Source: Balanoglossus misakiensis (Eukaryota > Hemichordata). Taken from it: a stretch of 64,000 bases of DNA. The translations under genes and the position numbers were made by a program. This document shows, in pieces, positions 23,101 to 34,800 of this stretch (positions are counted from its first letter, which is position 1; each line of letters starts with the position of its first letter). The DNA is taken from assembly GCA_040954595.2 (NCBI GenBank), contig CM082579.2:8618001-8682000 (forward strand), written 5' to 3'. The notes beneath the pieces are model-generated. The model did not search any database. It was not told where the DNA came from and saw nothing but the letters and a program-made list of their open reading frames with translations.

Positions 23101-26100
23101 TGTGAGCGTACCAGCGACCCAGAAGTTCCACTCGAGGGCAACGGTCAAGAATGGACCGTTTATCATCTTACCTCTTCAAAGGGGCAAATACAATTTGATA
23201 TCATTGTTCATCGAGTCCCACATCCTTGGATAATGTTAGCGATGTGCATGTCACATCCGTGGCAACTCGGTACTTTAGAGCTGGAGATAGTGTCATTAAA
23301 AGTGCGCGAAAATGGTTTCTTTTCTGCGTTTTGAAACCAGCGCGTCGGACCCGAGGAGCTAGGAGGAGCTTTAATGAAAGAAAAACACCAGTCATTCTTC
23401 CTAATTCCTATCCAAGATTCGAAAGTCATTGTCATGAACCAGAATCTTTAACAAGTTCTGCAGGCAACGCGCAGTAGATAACAAATAGACAAAGTACACG
23501 TAACATAGCGAAACAGCCAAAACCACTGACAAAAAACGAAGAAGTGTTGTCCGAGGAGAAACCATAGACTCTAGAGAGAAACATAGGCGATGTCGAAGCC
23601 GAAAAAGGGCCTAATGTTACTGTTGCATTAAAGGGATATTAGCCGTAACTTTTCGTTTTATTTTCAGTATTTTTGTCCTGTGTACCAAACTCAATGTCTT
23701 GTTGTACTCCAAACAACATGCTGATATACCCAGTACTCCACTGGTCAACATAGCCTGTATGTGTGTAACGACCACTGTTTTTGCTGACAAATGAATTATA
23801 GTCCGGGCTTGAACTCAAATTTTGCACAATAACAGTGCTGACTATGCACATTTGCTTTAGGAATTTGGACAAGAAACTGCAGTAGATACAGAACATAGCG
23901 AAAAGTTACAGCTATGGAGCTTCTAAAAGGAGGAGCTTCGACCCAATCAATTGAGTTTTATACAACCAAAAGTTTGGTGTTTTATGATTATTTATTTGTA
24001 TTATAGGGTTACATAGTCGATGTGGTCCAAACCACGCGATGGGCTCCTTGTAATTAATGTGTCATATCTATCGCCTGGCGGGAAACTGGGAACACTGTGA
24101 CGTGTGCCCTGTGGAGATGTCTAGCTTTTCTTGTCAAGGACATGGTATTAGATTCGCTATAGCCCTAGTCTGAGTCCGTGAAGGTCACCCTCACCTTGCA
24201 GAGCAAAGGGATTTTTCAGCGGCTAAATCCGGGGGGGGGTGGGGACAGCTCACGACACGTCACTGCACAGGATCCTACTTCTGCACCTCATTGGCTCGCA
24301 TCTCAAAATCAAACTGAAAGCACATTAAACGTGGCGTTTCGCCATGTGGCGACCCGAACTAGTTCGCGCACATGCATGATGCATGGGCGCAAGGGCCTCA
24401 CCTCCTACGACTGGCGCCTCATTACCTTGCCGTGTCTTGATAAATCTGTGTTTATTGTATCTGGGAAGCATTTAGCTGATTGTAATAGCAGAAAGACGTG
24501 TCATCTGACACAGAAAAACGAGCGACACCAATCTGTCTGCACCTATAGTTCACTGGTTACTTTTTAATCTATTGTGTTATCTTCAGTACGACATGTACAG
24601 TTTTTGGTTGCATTTCTTCTCGCTGTTCCCTACTACAGAGCCCTACGCCATACAGATGTACCATGTTTGCTACTGATTATGAACGCAATGCTTATTTTGC
24701 ACAAGAAACCTACATCGACGATTTTTTTTACTGTATCAACATTTTTGTCTCTGCGATTAATGGCCAGTGTCACGCCACCCCTACACTGCCTTGCCCCGAC
24801 GCTTTCCTGTGGTAATAAGAGAAGAATACTACAGTATAGAACGATACAGACTGAATTCAATCACAATTTTTGACCTTGAGAATAGTGACTTGTAGCGCGG
24901 TGCTGGGAAAATGATTAGGCCCACAGTGACTATATATTAAACCTTGCCTTCAATAAACAGGGGGGTCACATTCCGGGAGGGGCGGGAGTAACTCGAGGAG
25001 CGTTCCCTCCTAATTTGAAAACTAACGCGACAAGTTTAACCCGGTACTCCGAGGAAGTTTGGAGATAAGACAACGATGTGGTCATTTATTTTCTTTCTAA
25101 AATGCGTCATTGAGCAAACTCGAGACGTCGTCCCAAGGTACAAGGAAGGGGTCGCACTATCTGTAGTCTAGAATCTAGACACGCGTTTTTTCGAGCAAAG
25201 CGAGAGAAAAAAAAACACGCGTGTCTAGATTATAGTAGTTCTTTTACAGTTATTTACATCATCGATAAACAGCAGCAACGAATGACACGTCGTGTTTAAA
25301 ATAATTTTAATATCGTCATCAACAACAAGATTCTTTTGTGTCCTGCGCTTGATGGCGAAGAGAACGAGAAAAAAACGCACGAAAATCGTACGGCAAGTCG
25401 GCGATCTGGTTGTCAAAGTCGCCGTACAGTTTTTCCTTAGCACATGTATAGTGTTTCCCTAGGTATATCTGATATTTGAAAACTAGAAGTTCAAACAAGT
25501 GGCTTGTTTTTTGCCACCAAATGATCTCGAAGAAATCTCACGCATGGATTTAGGGTTTAATTTAACGTGCCCCGCTGCGAAAGTCACGACCGCCAACTTA
25601 TTTCGGAGCCAAGGGTGACGTTTTCGGCGCCAATAACAAGCTGACCACCGCAAGGCCGCTTTGTCACAGAAACCTGGCGGGGATAACAACCGGTCATCTG
25701 GCCACTGACCTTTGACTGTCAGTACCTAAAACGTTGCATGATGTAAGTCTGAAGCACGAGCCTCGGTTGCCTGGCACAAAAATACGGAAAGCAAAGTTCA
25801 CAAAAGAACGGTATTAATTAAAAACCAGGCAATAACTTCAACATGTTGCCGCGGTGTTTGTCATGTTCGGGTTCTGAAATCACTGGCAGCAGGATTCACC
25901 CACCATTTTAATAGGCGTGAGCAATGCCGCAGACCGTGACAAAATTATTACGCCAGTCCTCTCTGAATTGAAATCCCATCTGCCATAAACCATGCATGGT
26001 CCGCGCTTCTACCCCATGTTCTACAGACCTGAGGTTCCATCCAGATTCCCAATCTTGACCAATGATTAAAATCAAATGTAGGGTAGGGCGACGTGTTTTA

Positions 26101-29100
26101 CTTTCGCGGTACGATAGTGTGAGGCGACAGCATAAAGAATACCGTACTGCATTAAAGTAAAAGACGTCGCCCTACCCTACATCTGATTTTAATCAGATTG
26201 AATCTCGACACAACCAGCAGTTCACACCCATCACAATTAACCCATGACTGGCCATTACCCTTTCCTTGAATTGTTGTCTGAGTGTCTTATACAGTTGTGC
26301 TGATGACCTATTTCGACAGAGGTTGCATGAATGACCAAACGATTGGAGAAGTATGACTTCTGTGATAGCACAGGGGGTCACTTTCCGGACATGAATTCAC
26401 CACGCATTGTTAGTTGTAAGAGCTTTCTTTATAATCTTGTAAGCTTTAAACTCGCTTGCGTGGTTTGGTCAAACGTATACTGCGTGTATTGGGTTTGCAG
26501 CGTGTGTGTCCAGTGTTCAGACGGGTCAATATGCAGTGAAATTCGAGGAATCCACACCAAGAGCATGTATACAGTCGAATAAATTACCGGTCACAAATTC
26601 TATATACAGTTTGTTTTGTGTATAAGCGGAAAACTGATAATATATTTAGATTTTTAAAAAGATAAATTACATGAAACATTCATTTGGTGGGTGACCACAC
26701 GAAGGTTTCAAATACCCTGGTTCATATTTTCTGTTCTGTCGCATCCTCTGATGTCGGTACTGATGACCTTAGTGAAAAGGTTATCTTTTCGGTGATATCA
26801 CCTCGATAAAAACCTATTCTGGAAAGCGATAAAACAAGAAGCCCAGCCCACAGCATTCCAGTAATGCAATCGAAACTATACAAGTACACACGCATCGCTA
26901 TTGAAATGCACTGTCGAGTGTGTATCAAGACGCAATCGAAACGTTAAAGTTCAAAGACAAACAAAGACAAACAAACAAACAAACAAAATACTATTCGCGT
27001 GATCATGCCAAAGAGACCCGCGTACCGTATTTTACTATTCTGTTGAAAAAAAGTAGGTTAATCTGAATGCATGAATGTTTAAGCCAAGCACATTTTCGGG
27101 GAGGGGCTGTTGCATGAAAAAGGACAAAGTTGCTCTCTTTTGGCCTGTTTCGGCCAATTTTGGTCTCTATTCTAAGATGTATTCCATTATTGCTGTTATA
27201 ACAGTATTTCTGTCATTTTTCTTTCGAATGAACAAAAGAACCCGAAAAGAGCAATTCGTTACTCCAGGGATATTAGCACAAAAAATAATAGCGTTTGAGC
27301 AGAAGCCTGCCAGTCTGTGGGTAAACACGAATAATCCACGTGCCCGTTATATGGTTGGGTATTTTCTAATATTAGAAACGTTGAAGTCTTTTATTTGACA
27401 CTTAAGCTGTCGAAGGACAGGTATCAGAGGGCCGCTGGTGATCTCATACCACGTGTACCAATCATAAAAAAATGCGGACACCTCATATTAAGTCAACGGT
27501 ACATATACGCAAGATGCTGATTCCATAATATATATCGAAGCAAACAATGTCACCCATTCTACTCGTGGTTGCAGCCGGTGCTTCTCATAGGCGACAAGAC
27601 TTCGCCGGGCTGCAGAACTATTTCAGTGATTCAAGGTCGAACACAATACAGATCCTGGAGTTTGAGGCCAATATTGGACTGGATTAGGTCGACCCTGCCC
27701 TGGGAGCATAATTCACCCATATTGTGACGTGCGATTACAAGCGAGTGCTAATATATAGTTTTTTTTGAATGAGCAAACAGCGAAAAAAGTAATGCGTCTT
27801 CATGAAGTACACGGTCTGTTGTGATCCTCGCTCTCCGGTCTCGGTCCAGCGTCAGTTACCATTATATCTATTCTGCTTTCTCTTGGATAGGATGGTCCCT
27901 AATGAACGCACACGACTGAATGTTGTCGAAATATGCGGAACAGGACGAGTGGGTGTGTGTTACAGTATATAGCGTTTTCGTGTACTTGGTCACCTATGAA
28001 GATGGCTTAATCTGTATCGCCCGCAGATATGAGTTCGACAAAAGAAACTCAGAAATTAGGTCGCCGAACAGGCGACTCGTTTAAAGGGTTTATCTGGACG
28101 CAGTGACTCGTAGAATCTGCCACCAGAAAGTTCTGTTATTAAAAAAAGGATCTCGGTTGCTGTCGTTGCCAGCATGAACAGGTGTGCCAAAGAAATGAAC
28201 TTCCGGTGTCGGTGTTGTCACCTATTGGACGTCTTCTACTCAAACTATGATCAAACTCGGACTTGCATATTTAAAACGATTATTGCTTCTGACGTGTAAG
28301 TGGAATCTCCTCGCTGAAGAGAAATATTGGATTTTCTGCTTGGTGACGGTGTGTGTGTGCATGGGAGGGGGGGGGGAGTTTGGACAAAAAAATGTGAGCA
28401 ATCAATGCATGGAACTTATAGAACAAAGGAGGGCGGATGTTACTGTGTGCCCTTATCCGACCATGAAGCCTGGCAATATACCGCATGGTCTGGCTCAGGG
28501 CTCCGAGTTCTCGCCCACGCAACCTGTTTATATGGCAAACTTTATCATACCAAGTGATATGTATGTACTTTACAGACAACTGCAGAGTCCAAAGATTATT
28601 TAGTAACAAAGATCAAATTTAGGTTTCGTTTCGACCGATTGTAGTCGCCAGTTTTTCTTATTTCGATGACTTGAATCGAGCATAGGGGTTGGGGTGGGGG
28701 TGAGTACGCCATGATTACGGGTCTTGAAGCTCTATCAACATATGGTTCACAGAACCCAGTTCAATAAAGTTCCGCGTTTTGAAGTCTGCCTCCCACACAT
28801 AAAGAACAATAGAAATACCATTGTTCCCCAGTTTGTGACAGATAGACTTATAAACCATGTCAATACTACGTGGTGATTATAAATATTTTTGTTTAAAAAG
28901 GCCAACACTCTAACTTTAGATCCATCGTGACAGCGAGGTATACACCGGTATTATGTTACATCGTCCTCGAGTTCACCCGATCCAGAGATCGGCGAACTCA
29001 GCTCGATTAAATAATTATATCAACTGCATGCGAACACTAAAAAAGACAATCTATACGGGCACGGAAGACTCTTACCGTGGATGTCGTGATCGAATTTCGT

Positions 29101-29397
29101 GCCGCTCACTTTTCCGTCGTCCAAAATCTGCAAGTGGTACCCGGTGAGACAGTACAGTTGCCGGTAGTAGAGCGGTTTGCTGTACATGCTGGCTGGCGAG
29201 TTGGCTCCGCGACACGTGCATTCTCCTCCCTGTCCAGCCTGGGCATCTCCTCCGCCGGTCGCTGCAGACTCGCGCCGGGGGTTGGGCGCCGGGACAGCTC
29301 GGCCGTCGACGACCACACCGGCTCCGGTGAAGAAGCCGCCGAGACCGAGCACGAAAAGTGCGAGGACTCCCGTCTTGTAACTAGCGGTGCGCGTCAT
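20111..29397 (-). CDS. FGF9/16/20: Fibroblast growth factor, FGF9/16/20 type
   Basis: Three coding exons on the minus strand: 29397-29076 (322 bases, phase 1), 20839-20736 (104 bases, the classic size of FGF exon 2) and 20386-20111 (TGA). Total 233 residues. The N-terminus has a hydrophobic segment ([20 protein letters not shown], residues about 10-29) that may act as a signal peptide or uncleaved signal. The beta-trefoil core starts at [13 protein letters not shown], continues with [18 protein letters not shown], then [19 protein letters not shown]. The end, [16 protein letters not shown], matches the C-terminal signature of the FGF9/16/20 subfamily. Unlike vertebrate members, it has a strongly basic insertion, [11 protein letters not shown], in the heparin-contacting region. 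It is expected to be a secreted ligand for FGF receptors with heparan sulfate; this is family knowledge. Intron 1 spans about 8.2 kb. Confidence 0.92.
21524..21955. mobile_element. 432-bp element with perfect 14-bp inverted ends (solo LTR or MITE)
   Basis: It begins TGTGACCAGGTGTG and ends CACACCTGGTCACA. The motif GTGACCAGGTGTG recurs in direct orientation at 21569. A TATA-like tataaaaa lies at 21603-21610. Inside is a tandem pair of a unit containing ctggtctggaaaccgcgccc (21713 and 21760). TG...CA ends with a TATA box fit a solo LTR, but no matching internal retroelement or clear target duplication is seen; a MITE is the alternative. Confidence 0.65.
23630..23925. repeat. Possible degenerate inverted-repeat element
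   Basis: The segment gccgtaacttttcg near 23642 is matched by inverted cgaaaagttacagc near 23899. TTAA and AGGG occur at the left end (about 23628), as in the TTAA-flanked element at 18320. The right end is not clearly defined. Confidence 0.4.
25172..25231. repeat. Short hairpin with CG-rich arms
   Basis: The arm atctagacacgcgt is repeated inverted as acacgcgtgtctagat across a short A/T-rich loop. It could be a truncated foldback element within the FGF intron. Confidence 0.75.
26061..26199. mobile_element. Palindromic MITE, copy 2
   Basis: Foldback with ends aatgattaaaatcaaatgta and its inverse ending aatcagatt. The arms share gtagggtagggcgacgt. The flanks aatcttgac (26051-26059) and aatctcgac (26201-26209) differ at one base of nine, consistent with an aged 9-bp target duplication. 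It belongs to the same family as 15501-15619. Confidence 0.82.
26955..26987. repeat. (CAAA)n microsatellite
   Basis: Runs of acaaag change to acaaacaaacaaac. It is a simple repeat in the FGF intron with no further meaning apparent. Confidence 0.85.
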
Positions 29398-32300
29398 GAC
29401 TTTAGTGAGGCATGGTCGGCCGTTGGAGCTTTCCCGGGGGCTCTGGCTACTGGTGCTACTTAAAGGTCCAACGTACTATGGTAACTATACCCCAAACATG
29501 TGGGCAGCTATCGAACCCCCGTCTCTTCAACACAGAAACTGCAGAGTTACTAAGGACAACTAGAATGCCTGCACGCACGCTTCTTAAATGAACCAGCAGC
29601 AAAGTTTCGGCTTATTTTATTTTCATTTGCAAGGGGGCAAAGATCGAGCCTTGCATGGTCTCGCCCATAGGATGACCGAGGTTAATATAACTGTGCCGAT
29701 TTCCCCCTCCCTTCCCTTCCGACTCTATGGTTTCGTCCCAGCGGCCGACACTTTAAGTTTCCCTCGACAGGTTTACCACCGACTTTTGAAATTCTCTGCA
29801 GATTACCCTCGATTTCCTGGTTCATTTATAAATCAAGAAATTTTGAAGTTTCATTTCTCCCGGCGCTGCCAACGCTTCTAACATTTGTGTGATGAAACGA
29901 AAAAAAGTGTTCACGGTGCTACTATAACTTAAACAAGATTTGTTTCTGTGCTTAATTTTAACAGGGTCACCACTTTTGGTCAGTCTTATACAGTTACTTT
30001 AGTCAGAGGACATCACCCCTGCTGCCGACTAAAAAATATTGTATTGTAATTAATATTTCAAACATCGCGGAGGTCTGTTACAATAGTGCAGGCTGGACTG
30101 AGATGGCTTCATTACGACCGTGCTTTACGCAGAGGGCGTTGTCCTGGATACACGAGGGCAGCATATCGGGCAGCGTAACTTTGCAGCACGTGCGCGCGAT
30201 GCCAGTCGACCAGTTGACGACCATGTTGCATGTACCGTGCATGGCCAGCGGAAATGTTGGGTGGTTAGCTATAGCATACGCGGTAGTCCAAAATATTTGA
30301 TCGACCCCTCCCTCCCTCCCCCACTCGCTCCACTTGCGTAGATTCGATTAAACTTTAAAAAATCATCGCCTCAATTTTTTCGTTCCCCACATTTTCCTAC
30401 CGAAGGGGTGAAGTTTAGACTTCGCCGACCATTTTCTACCTGGAAAACCCAAACGAATTAGCTTAACGCTATTTGATATTTAACTCAATACAACATCTTG
30501 AGGGCCATGAGCTGCGCCGAATTTGTCCCCATTTCTTGTTGGTGCGGGATTCAGGGCGGCATTCCTTCGTGTTTTCTTGCGCCCAATTATTGGCCGTAAA
30601 ACTCGATCTGGCGGACGTGGAGCATATCCAATTGAAATGCCGCTTTAATAGGGGGTAAGGATCATTAAGGGACTGAGCGCGAAAACAATGTCGAAAATGG
30701 TAGGGTGTTTTTTTTTTACACTTGGATATCATTATGAGGTACGCGGAGCCTACATGAAATCTTTCTGGTAGGCTTCTGTCACAGTGTAGTGTTGATAATT
30801 GCTAGAAAACAAACTTCTACTATTGTCATTTTCACAAAATTTTACGCATAGCTCAGTCAAGTAGATATACAGCAAATTCATTGGTCAAATAAAATCGTCC
30901 AGGGAAAAAAGGTGCGAAATTTGGATCAGTGCTATTAGGGCGCTATCAAGACAATGCAGACCCGCATCTTACGATTTTCAACTCACGACACGCGACCTAC
31001 CATTTTCAACTCACGACCTAGTACCATTTCTAACTCACGACTTCCCAATTATGATTCGAAGTCGAGAATACTGGTACCCACTCTTTACAACTCTTGAAGC
31101 CACATGTTCTTTATGTTATTCGTATTCGTGCCATTTCAGCCCATATTTCTGTCAATAGACAGAAATATTTGACATGTGTGGCCAATTGCCGTATTCACAA
31201 TATACCTGAACATACAAGTTGTATTGAAATGTTGAAAACTTTGACAAAACAGGTCTTATTTGGCGCTGAATTTTGGCCTTGCTAACGCTCCGTATCAGTA
31301 CCATGTACACTTAATTTCACTGGTTGCAGTAATCACCATCCATTATCTATAGCCAATAACCAGGTCAACAAAACGTGTTTGATTTAAATAGGGACATGTG
31401 TTCACGATACTTTTCATAATAGGAAAAGGTGACTCTAACTCATTTATATATATATGCGACATACTGCAACAAAATCGGATTTGGTGTGATTGGCGCCCCC
31501 AAAGTTTTGTGGAAAAGCCTATCGCGTTGCATGTAAACCTGTTGATGACCAAGTTATGACATCGCCCTCTGGCGATAAATTAAATATTTCCTTCGGGTGC
31601 GTTGCCTTGCATATCGCAAACCATTACTGACACGACCTGGGCCTCGTGTCTTTTGAATTTGGGAACGGGGGGTTCTGCAGTGAAAAAGCCACTTTGTTGA
31701 ATCCCAACATCCAAAGGGTGGCACACGTACATGTCACTCCCTCTCTATTTCTATCACTCACACACTCACACACAGTAACAAACAAGTTGTACACACATAC
31801 AAATACATACAGAACAGATCAAGATGATGAAACAGTTTTATCTAGGGATTTCATCTCTGCTCTCAGCGGGACAATTGACACAGAAATAACAAAAAATGGC
31901 AACAAAACAGTAGATCTGTCAGGTCACAAAGTTAAAAACATTACACAGTGTGCAAGGTCCCAGTCCTTGTTCACAGTGTGTGAAATATCTGGGTTTCAGC
32001 ATAGACAGTCTACTGTCTATGGTTTCAGTTTGTGTTCAGTAGTCAGTCCAATGTGCAGAGAACCAACCTTGAATTCTTTAGATAAGAAGATTGGTTAGCT
32101 GTGATGTTCTTCATTGTTGGCTTAAAACAGATCAGCTGACAGGGGTATGGGGCCAGCAAGAAATAACTTTTTTTTCCAGTTAGAGTACGTTTGTGTGCTC
32201 GGGACCACTGTTCTCTGCTGTTTGTAGCAACCAATCATGGCGTCCATTGCCTGCCTGTCTGTTGATTTCGTCTGCATAGAACTCTGCAGGGATTGACAAG

Positions 32301-32496
32301 ATGAATTGATGCCAGTTGTCCACAGACCCAGCAATAGCCTTGCTGTGCTGTCAAAGTACCAATCATCACTCTTCTTATTTGCTGGCAATCACAAGACTTC
32401 AATATCAAAAGTTCAAACCAATGATATCTGAGAATTCTGGGGTTACATGAAGTGCAGACGGACGACAGCGTCTTTATATACGATACAAATGTGTCT
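29398..32496. other. Intergenic region between FGF and COMMD6
   Basis: It includes the FGF 5' flank, with no convincing TATA box. Three imperfect copies of a unit ending tttcaactcacgac lie at about 30966-31050. A small perfect palindrome, atatttctgtc..gacagaaatat, lies near 31143-31168. A 150-codon frame at 31646-32098 lacks a recognisable product. Nothing else is supported. Confidence 0.5.
30966..31050. repeat. Three-copy short tandem repeat
   Basis: The units contain (a/c)catttt(c)aactcacgac and are spaced about 30 bases. The third copy is diverged (catttctaactcacgac). No coding context. Confidence 0.6.
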
Positions 32497-34800
32497 CTAA
32501 ACAGTCTCTAGAATGGATGCCATTTCCTTCATCTGTTTGTGGAAATTCTGTGCGAAGAAGAAATAAAATGTAGAGGAAACAGAGAGAAGATTATCCTGAT
32601 GAACTTTGCATTTCAAAACACATAAGAGACAAAATGATAACATCATTGCCACTGAGCAGGGCCCACACCACAATATAAGATGGCGTCTTCTGCCATTTTC
32701 TCTCTTTCTTGCTACCTGCTATAGTATGTCATTCCCTGACACTTTTAGCACAGTAGCACTACACACTTTCCTATGACAACTCACTTGAAACTCTGGTATT
32801 GTCATCTCGAATGTCCGCGTGATGTGGTGTCCTGAAGGGTCGGCTACTGTCATCGTCATGGCAACATAGGGGGAGTTGAGACTTCTGCAACTGTCAGAGC
32901 TGAGGGCCAATCCCAGCTTCCATTCCATGTTGACCAACTGTCCGATATTTAGCATCTTCTGGGCTGCATCCGATGATATGAGGGCTTGACCCTGTTTGAG
33001 AAAAAAACACAGACGTTTTCCAGTTTGAGTTTTCTCGCGGGCAGCATGAAGCGGTTTCTTACTCACAGTTCACAATTCATCACAACTCTGTAGTTTTAAA
33101 TGTTCCAGTAAATGCATGTTTCATTCAAGATTCACAATAGAATATGGGAATTCCTTTATACCTGTTCTGCCCACAGATGTTTGACCACAGTCAGACTGGC
33201 GTCACTCCAAGCCAGAGTTCCTTTCAGTTCTCTGCCAAGGACATCAGCTGAAACTTTAGCACGTGCTGCTGATCTGAAGGCAGAAATACATCACAGCATA
33301 TGTGGTTGTGCAATACACAATTTATATTAACCCTTTCACCACCATGGTTCAGCCCAAACCCATTGTTTTCTATGGTAACTTAAGGTTGGCAATCTAAAGA
33401 GGGAACTGGGGTGACAGGGTTAATGATGTTTATTTTACTTTAAAAGAGATTCTAGCGAAGAATAACTTTTTTTTAGCATGCTTTAGTGATTAGCATACTA
33501 AAAAGAGTGATTTCCTTTCATTTACAAGGGATGTTCCCCATGGACTGTGTGCACATGAATCCAACACACTGAACTTACCTGAATAAAAAGACAAGGGCAT
33601 TGATTGCCCCTTGGACAGACTCTTTGCTAAGATTGGATTCTACATCTTCCAATTTCTGTAAGTCCACAAAAAAGAAGCAGTTGTAACATTGCACGTCAAC
33701 TGTTCAACAGACTTAGTAGTTCTCTTACAATTGACACCCTACAACTCTCTTGGTGAAGTTATGCTTGTGAAGAATTCTAGGTTGAAACATGAAAACATGA
33801 ACTGAAAGTACTTGACAATATACAGTTATAATTTGAAGACATCAAGATTTCAGCATGCAGGAAATAATATTTTAAAAATGTACTGATTCAGAAACTTTTT
33901 TTGTTATAATTTGTCTAATTTAAATAATAAGCACTACATTATTTAAATGCAATTTTTTTAATGATAGCATCTAAGTCTCAACTTACAGAATGGAAATCTG
34001 AAACATTGACCGTGCCCAGTCGGTACTGAAGAAACAAAAGAACATCTCGACATAGCTCTGCTAGAATGTCTTGTGGTATGCCATTGATTCTCTCCACTGC
34101 CACTGTGAAACCTAATGGAAAGATGACAGTTTAAAATTTGTCATACAGGTTAAACCGAAAAGGAAGCTATAGTCAATATCTGACTGGGTTCATTCTTACA
34201 GGCATCTATATGCTAGTACCATCCATATATCATGGGTTAGAACGGCCATTGGTCTATGATGGAACATACAGTACACGTATTATTTATTAATTTCCACTGA
34301 AAAATAACATACATGTTATACTGGTACATATCTTTCTACTACTTGTTTGCCTACAATATAATGTACAGTAGTATAGTAGTACATATCTGGCCGCAGTAAC
34401 CCTGTACAGGAAATATCCTATTACCGCATAACCATTTCATTGACGAATAATTGGTGACTATAATAAGGGACACGCGATACGGGCAAACGTTTCTGTACAG
34501 TGCATACCATCAAGATTTATAAACACTTCCAGAAAAACGACAGTTACCGAAGTCTAACTAAACTTCTACGTTGTGGGCGTGGTGCGATCAGTGAAGAAAC
34601 CGGGCTGAGAATTGCATTGCTTCCTTTGCATCGTAGTACATGTGATTAAAATATTCATTTTGCATTTTTATCACGTACACTTCTACAGCTATTAAAAAGA
34701 ATCCCATAACTATTGAAAATCGAACTACTTCTCAGATAACTCGCGACTACATCGAGTCAGTATGCACCTTACCTTCCGGAATCGACTGCAGCACCGCCAT
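32497..34800 (-). CDS. COMMD6: COMM domain-containing protein 6
   Basis: Six exons on the minus strand: 34800-34773, 34111-33987, 33655-33579, 33273-33162, 32991-32785 and 32547-32497 (TAG). Total 600 bases, 199 residues. All phases agree. Residues about 1-125 form an all-helical N-terminal (HN) domain. The COMM domain occupies about 130-199, beginning at NMEWKLGLALSSDSCRSLNS and ending EMTIPEFQNFHKQMKEMASI-LETV. This closely matches the COMMD6 pattern WKLG.A.SSDTCRSL..PYVA, which sets it apart from other COMMDs. COMMD proteins assemble into the Commander (CCC) complex with CCDC22/CCDC93 and act in endosomal recycling and NF-kB control; this is known for the family. Mammalian COMMD6 is short, largely a COMM domain, so this full-length form keeps a domain lost there. 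The frame stays open upstream of ATG 34800, but the context atcATGG and family comparison favour this start. Confidence 0.93.

Larger units (their letters stand above)
20840..29075 (-). other. Large first intron of the FGF gene, repeat-rich
   Basis: No coding exon was recognised on either strand in this 8.2-kb intron. It holds the 432-bp inverted-end element at 21524-21955, an inverted repeat near 23630-23925, a hairpin at 25172-25231, a second palindromic MITE at 26061-26199 and a CAAA microsatellite at about 26955-26987. Long first introns of signalling genes often carry enhancers, but none can be identified by eye. Confidence 0.6.

Noticed and set aside
24178-24873. 129- and 99-codon frames in the FGF intron
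   Set aside because: Non-ATG starts, low complexity (G-run) and no domain. They lie in repeat-rich intron DNA.
28247-28609. Overlapping 118- and 109-codon frames on opposite strands near FGF exon 1
   Set aside because: Paired opposite frames around a G-rich run are a composition effect. No splice or family support.
31646-32098. 150-codon plus-strand frame upstream of COMMD6
   Set aside because: No family signal. It includes low-complexity His/Thr stretches from cacaca-type repeats and does not begin at a convincing ATG context.
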